Origin: Agrobacterium albertimagni AOL15
GTDB taxonomy: Bacteria; Pseudomonadota; Alphaproteobacteria; Rhizobiales; Rhizobiaceae
DNA length: 64,000 nucleotides
Direction of reading: 5' to 3'
NCBI RefSeq assembly: GCF_000300855.1
Contig: NZ_ALJF01000013.1
Span: 496,001-560,000, forward strand
Under the pieces are notes generated by a model. It was given only the letters and a program-made list of their open reading frames with translations. It made no database searches and was not told the DNA's origin. Positions 60,975 to 64,000 of the stretch are shown piece by piece (positions within the stretch are counted from its first letter, which is position 1; every line of letters begins with the position of its first letter). The position numbers and the translations under genes were made by a program.

Positions 60975-63665
60975 CTATTTTCCGGACGTTTCGTCCGTGA
61001 GCCATCTTTTGGCCTGCGCGGACTTCTCGATAGCGGCTCGCTTGGCCTCTCTATCTCTGCGCTCCCACTCAGCACGGGCCGCAAAACGCGCATGGATCGT
61101 GGGATTGACGCTGCACCGGGCCGGGCCGTCCGTTCCTTGCTCGGCGGTCCTTAGCCAGCCAACGCTTTCGAGATCCTTGAGGATACGAGCACGAAGCCGC
61201 CGATTAGCATCTCCCCGTAAGCTGGTTCGAGCATCGTAGAGCGTGCGATGGCTGACGCTGTCCACCTCGGGATGCGTCAGCAGATAGCCTGCGAACCAGC
61301 GGCTCTCTTCAGCGTCCTGCCCGAGATCGAAATACTGCCGGTAGAACGTCATCGAGTGGCGAAGCAGGAACCGGGCGAAGTTGCCGGCGCGTTCGACCGT
61401 CGCCCTGCTGATCTGCAATGTGGGCTCGCTCAGGCCGTAGCTGGCGAACATGTCGACGCAATGGAACGTAAGAATGAGCCGCGGGAAGAACTTGCCCCAC
61501 TTTTGGATATGCCCCTGCCATGCGAGCGGCATTCCGACGAGACCCTTCAGCTCGTCGATGTTCTCGGCTGTCTTGTTGAACAGTTCCTGAGCGGCTTCAT
61601 CCATGCGCACCGCCGAAGGATTGTCGTATTCCGCCGCTACCAGCGCCCGAAGGAGAGCCCTATAGTCGCTCGCTGCTCTCGCGTCGGGCGCTTCATCGAT
61701 GCTCTTGCGGGCCTTGCCGTCGTCCAGCACGAACAGGAACCGTTGCAGCATGCCGTCCGCGCCCAGATTTCGGGCGGCCTGGGCGATCTTCTCCGGCTGC
61801 GTACCCGCTACAATGCCCATAAGGGCCTGCTCGGCGCGGATCGAGCCAGCGCCTACACGGTCAAGGATGATCGGATCGCCGTCGAATAGGCGAAGCATCT
61901 GGGTCCGATCACCGTCACCGCTGGCCTTGTACGCTCCGAAGCTGCCGAAGAAGCCCATCAACTCGTCAGGGGTGCGGAGCAATCCACGCGGGTTGTCCGC
62001 ATGAATTCGGGCTTGCATTTCAAAGGTCACGTCATCGACCGCGATGCGGCGTGTGATTGGCTCATCACCCGGCGGGGGTGCTCCCTTGCCCTTCTTGTGT
62101 GCCTGGGCTTGCGCAGCCCAGATGTCATGACGTGCCTTGAACTTTCGAAAAAACTCGCTGTCGATATCTCGCAGCGGCCGAGTAGCTGCGCTGATCGTCG
62201 GGGTCTTCACGCGCCCCGGATCAGCCACAAGCGCCAGCCACAACGACGCGGGCTCGGTCCAGCCAGTGTCCCGCTGCTTGACCTGGATGCGCAGCGAAGC
62301 CCCAATTGCGGCCGCTGTGACGCCGATCGCGGCGGATGCGGCGAAGGCCAGCGAAACGCCTTTGCGTCGCGCTTCAGAGCGGGCGAAGCGGTCGATGATC
62401 GGCGGCAACGCGTTATCAGGAAGATTGCCGAGATCCATCGGGTCTTCATCGCCGAAGATGTCGAGCGGGTCCGGCCAATCTGAAGAGAATTCCCGAACTT
62501 CCTCGAAGTAGCCCGCCCGCTCAGCAATGATCGGCGCGGCGCCGCGGCCCCAATCCCGCGAAAGCTTGTATTTGGTGATGTCGTCGAGGGCATCGCTCTG
62601 CTGGTCCCACACGTGGATGAGATCAGCGAAGTCTTGGGCTGTGAATTGGACATCCGCGCAGTAGGCCAGGCCCTTCGCCAAGCTGAAGCGAAAGCCGGAT
62701 TTGCTGCTGTCGGGACCGTACAGAGAACTGGCGTCGCCGTTCCAGATATCTTTCAGTCGAGGGTATTGCTTCAGAGCCCTTTCGAACTTGCTGCGCAATT
62801 CGTCGGGCAGATCGGTGTAGTAGACCGACGCACGAGCGAGGCCCATGTCGATCTCTGCCGAAGCCTCAGACACGAGCTTATCCGTGTCGGCCTCTCGCTC
62901 CGGCTTCTGAAGCGGAGGCGCATACGCAGCAAGACGGTCGAGCGTAAATGTCGCTTCGTGGGCATCCACTAACCTAGCGATCAAGACCGTGGTGCGCCCA
63001 CGTGCTCGCTTTTTGGCGTCGGGTATATTCTGCGTCCCCGGCAGTCTCAGAATGCGATCGATATTCTGCACGCTGTCGCCAACGAACAGCGCGGCGAGGC
63101 CCCGCCCTTGCTCTTCAACTGCTTTCTGGAAGGTGCTGGCGTCGAGCTTTTCGGCAAGCTTCCAAAGAAACTGAAAGCCGCCGCCGCTGTCGAGTGTGAC
63201 GCTCGGCCGCATGCTATGCTTCAGCACCTGGGGGACGTACTGCTCCAGCTCGCTACGCGCCTCGGGAAATGGGAGCGATTTGTCGGGGTCTTTGTCCACG
63301 AACACGGCGCGGATAAAGGCGATATCGTCCTTCGCCAGCTTTCCATCGGCGCTGTTAGGCTTGGGGGCGTTGACGCTGAAATACAGGTTCGCTTTGCCGT
63401 CCCACGCGTCAACGTAGGCGGCGATCTCTGCCCAAGAACCAGGCGCGAAGGTTTTGCCGTCAGTGTAGCCGGTCTGGGGATTGATCCTGACGACGTTATG
63501 CCAGCCTGTCGGGTCGTAACCCTGCAAGAATTCAGCGGCAGTTGCGCCCGCTTCTGAACGTTTGGGCGGAGGGGCTGCGTTCGCCTTGCTCGCTTCCCAC
63601 GAGGCCGCACTGCCCTGCGGCCGCAACGATGCGTTGCGATTTTCGATGGCTTCTGCTATGTTCAT
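60975..63665 (-). CDS. Primase/DUF3987 replication protein of the element
   Basis: An 896-residue two-part protein. Residues 1 to about 250 resemble an archaeo-eukaryotic-type primase: AVFVDKDPDKS with D124 and D126, DSGGGFQFLWKLAEK, and NIDRILRLPGTQNIPD. Residues of about 400-800 match DUF3987, an ATPase-like domain, with VADPGRVKTPT (480-490) in the P-loop position but without the usual GKS. It probably starts replication of the phage or satellite DNA. The weak Walker A is either normal for DUF3987 or a loss of ATP binding. Confidence 0.8.
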   Translation of the reverse strand: MNIAEAIENRNASLRPQGSAASWEASKANAAPPPKRSEAGATAAEFLQGYDPTGWHNVVRINPQTGYTDGKTFAPGSWAEIAAYVDAWDGKANLYFSVNAPKPNSADGKLAKDDIAFIRAVFVDKDPDKSLPFPEARSELEQYVPQVLKHSMRPSVTLDSGGGFQFLWKLAEKLDASTFQKAVEEQGRGLAALFVGDSVQNIDRILRLPGTQNIPDAKKRARGRTTVLIARLVDAHEATFTLDRLAAYAPPLQKPEREADTDKLVSEASAEIDMGLARASVYYTDLPDELRSKFERALKQYPRLKDIWNGDASSLYGPDSSKSGFRFSLAKGLAYCADVQFTAQDFADLIHVWDQQSDALDDITKYKLSRDWGRGAAPIIAERAGYFEEVREFSSDWPDPLDIFGDEDPMDLGNLPDNALPPIIDRFARSEARRKGVSLAFAASAAIGVTAAAIGASLRIQVKQRDTGWTEPASLWLALVADPGRVKTPTISAATRPLRDIDSEFFRKFKARHDIWAAQAQAHKKGKGAPPPGDEPITRRIAVDDVTFEMQARIHADNPRGLLRTPDELMGFFGSFGAYKASGDGDRTQMLRLFDGDPIILDRVGAGSIRAEQALMGIVAGTQPEKIAQAARNLGADGMLQRFLFVLDDGKARKSIDEAPDARAASDYRALLRALVAAEYDNPSAVRMDEAAQELFNKTAENIDELKGLVGMPLAWQGHIQKWGKFFPRLILTFHCVDMFASYGLSEPTLQISRATVERAGNFARFLLRHSMTFYRQYFDLGQDAEESRWFAGYLLTHPEVDSVSHRTLYDARTSLRGDANRRLRARILKDLESVGWLRTAEQGTDGPARCSVNPTIHARFAARAEWERRDREAKRAAIEKSAQAKRWLTDETSGK

Positions 63666-63726
63666 TGTACCTGCTTTCGATAGACCCGAGACGCCCTGCC
63701 AGGCGCTCGGGTTTGCTTTTTCTGGG

Positions 63727-63960
63727 CTATGCGTTGTTGACTACGAGCCGCAGTAGCGGTCTCGGTTTCACGGCAGCCCGCGCCCTGATGAGGATCGCGA
63801 GGCATTCCGCATCAATGAGTATTCGGCCTTCGCTGCGGTCGCTTTCGAGCTTGCCGCATTGGGCAAGGCTGCGAATGTGGCCGGCAGACCAGCCGGAACG
63901 TGCCACGGCTTCCCGGACCGTGATGAAGTCGATGGGTGGCAATGTGCTGATTGAGCGCAT
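63727..63960 (-). CDS. Small HTH (excisionase/AlpA-like) DNA-binding protein
   Basis: A 77-residue protein with a helix-turn-helix (FITVREAVARSGWSAGHIRS, then LAQCGKLESDRSEGRILI) of the excisionase/MerR-like winged-helix type. It lies 61 bp upstream of the primase gene on the same strand. Such proteins act as recombination-direction or early-transcription factors. The last 40 bp of the window carry no further gene on either strand that I can support. Confidence 0.75.
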   Translation of the reverse strand: MRSISTLPPIDFITVREAVARSGWSAGHIRSLAQCGKLESDRSEGRILIDAECLAILIRARAAVKPRPLLRLVVNNA

Positions 63961-64000
63961 GGGTCGTCTCCTGTTCTGCGAACGATGAGGTTCAGCCTGC

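Overview
The window looks like a Rhizobiaceae chromosome (Alphaproteobacteria, Rhizobium/Agrobacterium type). The evidence is the high-GC coding, an rne - amiC - mrcA - prfB block, an RNase E with an acidic insert near its S1 domain, an NDUFA12-type complex I subunit, the gatCAB amidotransferase and an accBC/aroQ/aat cluster. I made no database comparison; family names come from reading the translations.

Positions 1-44,676 are mostly ordinary chromosome. From left to right: a 5'-truncated AidB-like acyl-CoA dehydrogenase; an AEC permease; ruvX; a PhnA-like protein; a UPF0173 hydrolase; gatC and gatA; a ParE-type toxin pair next to a YjhX-type protein; gatB; several GNAT acetyltransferases; a complex I accessory subunit; an HWE-type sensor kinase; a heme-copper oxidase locus with subunits I and III fused plus CtaG-, CopD- and DUF2231-like membrane proteins; a YdeP-type molybdoenzyme; a phospholipase D; the leftward dsbA-like/aroQ/accB/accC/aat run; an aminotransferase; rne, amiC, mrcA; prfB with its programmed frameshift; nadK; and tRNA-Thr(UGU).

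Two lower-GC genes interrupt this backbone. One is a TIR domain fused to a right-handed beta-helix (10,633-11,832), sitting between gatB and a GNAT gene and bounded by 7-bp direct repeats. The other is an unknown multi-pass membrane protein (26,538-27,518) added to the end of the aat operon.

From about 45 kb to the right edge the window is an accessory element of phage type. It begins next to tRNA-Thr with a frameshifted small gene and a two-gene DUF4365 cassette. It continues with a leftward tail-fibre cluster, a three-gene HicA-HicB-SecB-like module, leftward genes for large virion-associated proteins, a small serine recombinase, and a primase/DUF3987 replication protein with an upstream HTH protein. 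No integrase, portal, capsid or large terminase gene is visible, so the element is incomplete, a satellite, or continues beyond 64 kb.

The strongest candidates for undescribed biology are the TIR/beta-helix protein, the DUF4365 two-gene cassette and the HicAB-SecB-like toxin-antitoxin-chaperone module. A 28-29 bp element repeated about 90-95 bp upstream of two leftward phage operons also deserves attention as a possible phage-specific promoter.
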